Below the pieces are notes generated by a model. The model was not told where the DNA came from. It worked only from the letters and a program-made list of their open reading frames with translations, and searched no databases. A stretch of 23,517 nt of DNA from CAYLYP01 sp964387795. GTDB taxonomy: Bacteria; Bacteroidota; Bacteroidia; Bacteroidales; UBA7960. Below are positions 23,045-23,517 of this stretch, piece by piece. Position numbers and translations under genes: made by a program. How positions within the stretch are numbered: the first letter of the stretch is position 1; every line of letters starts with the position of its first letter. The stretch lies in assembly GCA_964387795.1 (NCBI GenBank), contig CAYLYP010000049.1, positions 1-23,517 on the forward strand, read 5' to 3'.

Positions 23045-23461
23045 ATTTTGTTTTCATTGGAAGGGACAAATTTAATTTGTTTTTTGAAAAAAAGCATACA
23101 TAAAAAAAGGCAAAAGGATTAATATTGAATTACAACTACTTACATTGTTTTCTATTTTTTAGACATGTTAAAAACGATCAAACAACAGACTTTAATAACT
23201 ATATATCAGCGCATTAAATAATTTTTTTAAAATTTTTAAAAACTTTAAGAACAGTTACAAAAAAAAAAATTAATTTTGCTGAACAAAGAATATGACACAA
23301 GTATTTGGTTTTCTTTGAAATTGTTTTAAAAAAATAAAATAAATCTAAAAGGCAATTAAAAGGGAAAAATAGCTAAAAAATGCTATTCTTAAATAAATAA
23401 CAGAATCACAAAAGACAGTTAATTTGTTAGTCTTTAAATATTTACTCAAATTTAAATTATC
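23045..23461. other. AT-rich divergent intergenic region
   Basis: About 417 bases of AT-rich DNA lie between hisS (minus) and the gene entering at 23462 (plus). Besides the minus-strand box at 23067-23074, the plus strand has TAATTTTG at 23271-23278, which fits the -7 consensus but would give a leader of about 180 bases. I see no RNA gene, no repeat family member and no coding frame worth calling. Confidence 0.5.
23067..23074 (-). promoter_or_regulatory. Candidate -7 promoter box of hisS-hutH
   Basis: The minus strand reads TAAATTTG, matching TAnnTTTG, 22 bp upstream of the hisS ATG at 23044. A matching TTTG at the right distance is not visible, so the call is tentative. Confidence 0.38.
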
Positions 23462-23517
23462 ATGAACAAAATTGAAGCAAGCTCCAAGGTATTACGTATT
23501 GGCGTTTTCTATGACGG
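23462..23517 (+). CDS. 5' end of a gene, possibly NYN-domain protein, cut by the window edge
   Basis: An ATG at 23462 opens a frame reading MNKIEASSKVLRIGVFYD that runs off the window after 18 codons. The strand-plus-Asp pattern RIGVFYDG resembles the start of NYN-domain (LabA/DUF88-type PIN-like) ribonucleases, in which this Asp is a metal ligand. Only 18 residues are visible, so the family is a suggestion. It is divergent from hisS across an AT-rich region. Confidence 0.55.
   Translation, partial: MNKIEASSKVLRIGVFYD

Overview
The window looks like a chromosomal segment of a Bacteroidota species, probably Bacteroidales or Marinilabiliales-like (the order is an inference). The evidence is AT-rich intergenic DNA, a TonB-dependent receptor with an N-terminal carboxypeptidase-regulatory-like domain, a type IX secretion (T9SS) sorting domain on a large beta-propeller protein, and near absence of Shine-Dalgarno sequences. 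Several starts are also preceded by the Bacteroidota -7 promoter motif TAnnTTTG. Most genes are housekeeping or cell-envelope genes. I found no tRNA, rRNA, CRISPR array, phage genes or intact transposase gene.

Layout, left to right. Positions 1-50 are the end of a mobile-element copy that continues outside the window. After an AT-rich gap come a TonB-dependent receptor and a DUF2271-like exported protein (480-3789, +), closed by a strong terminator. A threonine-aldolase-family gene (+) and prmC (-) follow, overlapping tail to tail by 26 bp. Next on the minus strand are a NamZ/DUF1343 lipoprotein, a 947-aa T9SS-exported propeller protein, lipoyl synthase (lipA, apparently with a TTG start), an outer-membrane-like protein, a 44-aa lipoprotein missed by a length cut-off, and a small 86-aa reading frame.

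Positions 13072-13828 are an accessory patch. They hold a complete 227-bp MITE-like element with 16-bp terminal inverted repeats and a 4-bp target duplication, followed by a decayed gene. The MITE end matches positions 1-50 at 49 of 50 bases in inverted orientation, so 13 kb of chromosome lies between two inverted copies. Then come a membrane-bound nucleotide-sugar dehydratase (minus) and a 763-bp intergenic region. That region holds the most unusual sequence in the window: nine contiguous 11-bp units (15948-16046) that change gradually from one form to its near-complement, giving an overall dyad.

The right part holds gcvT, a ComB-like phosphatase and a zinc-dependent phospholipase C/S1-P1-like protein on the plus strand. 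A four-helix membrane protein and a hisS-hutH pair follow on the minus strand. The first 18 codons of another gene (possibly NYN-domain) run off the right edge. Functional links visible here are the receptor/DUF2271 pair and the hisS-hutH pair, which both use histidine; lipA and gcvT both concern lipoate-dependent glycine cleavage but are 5 kb apart on opposite strands. I saw no clearly new multi-gene system. The best candidates for something undescribed are the 11-bp repeat array and the MITE family.
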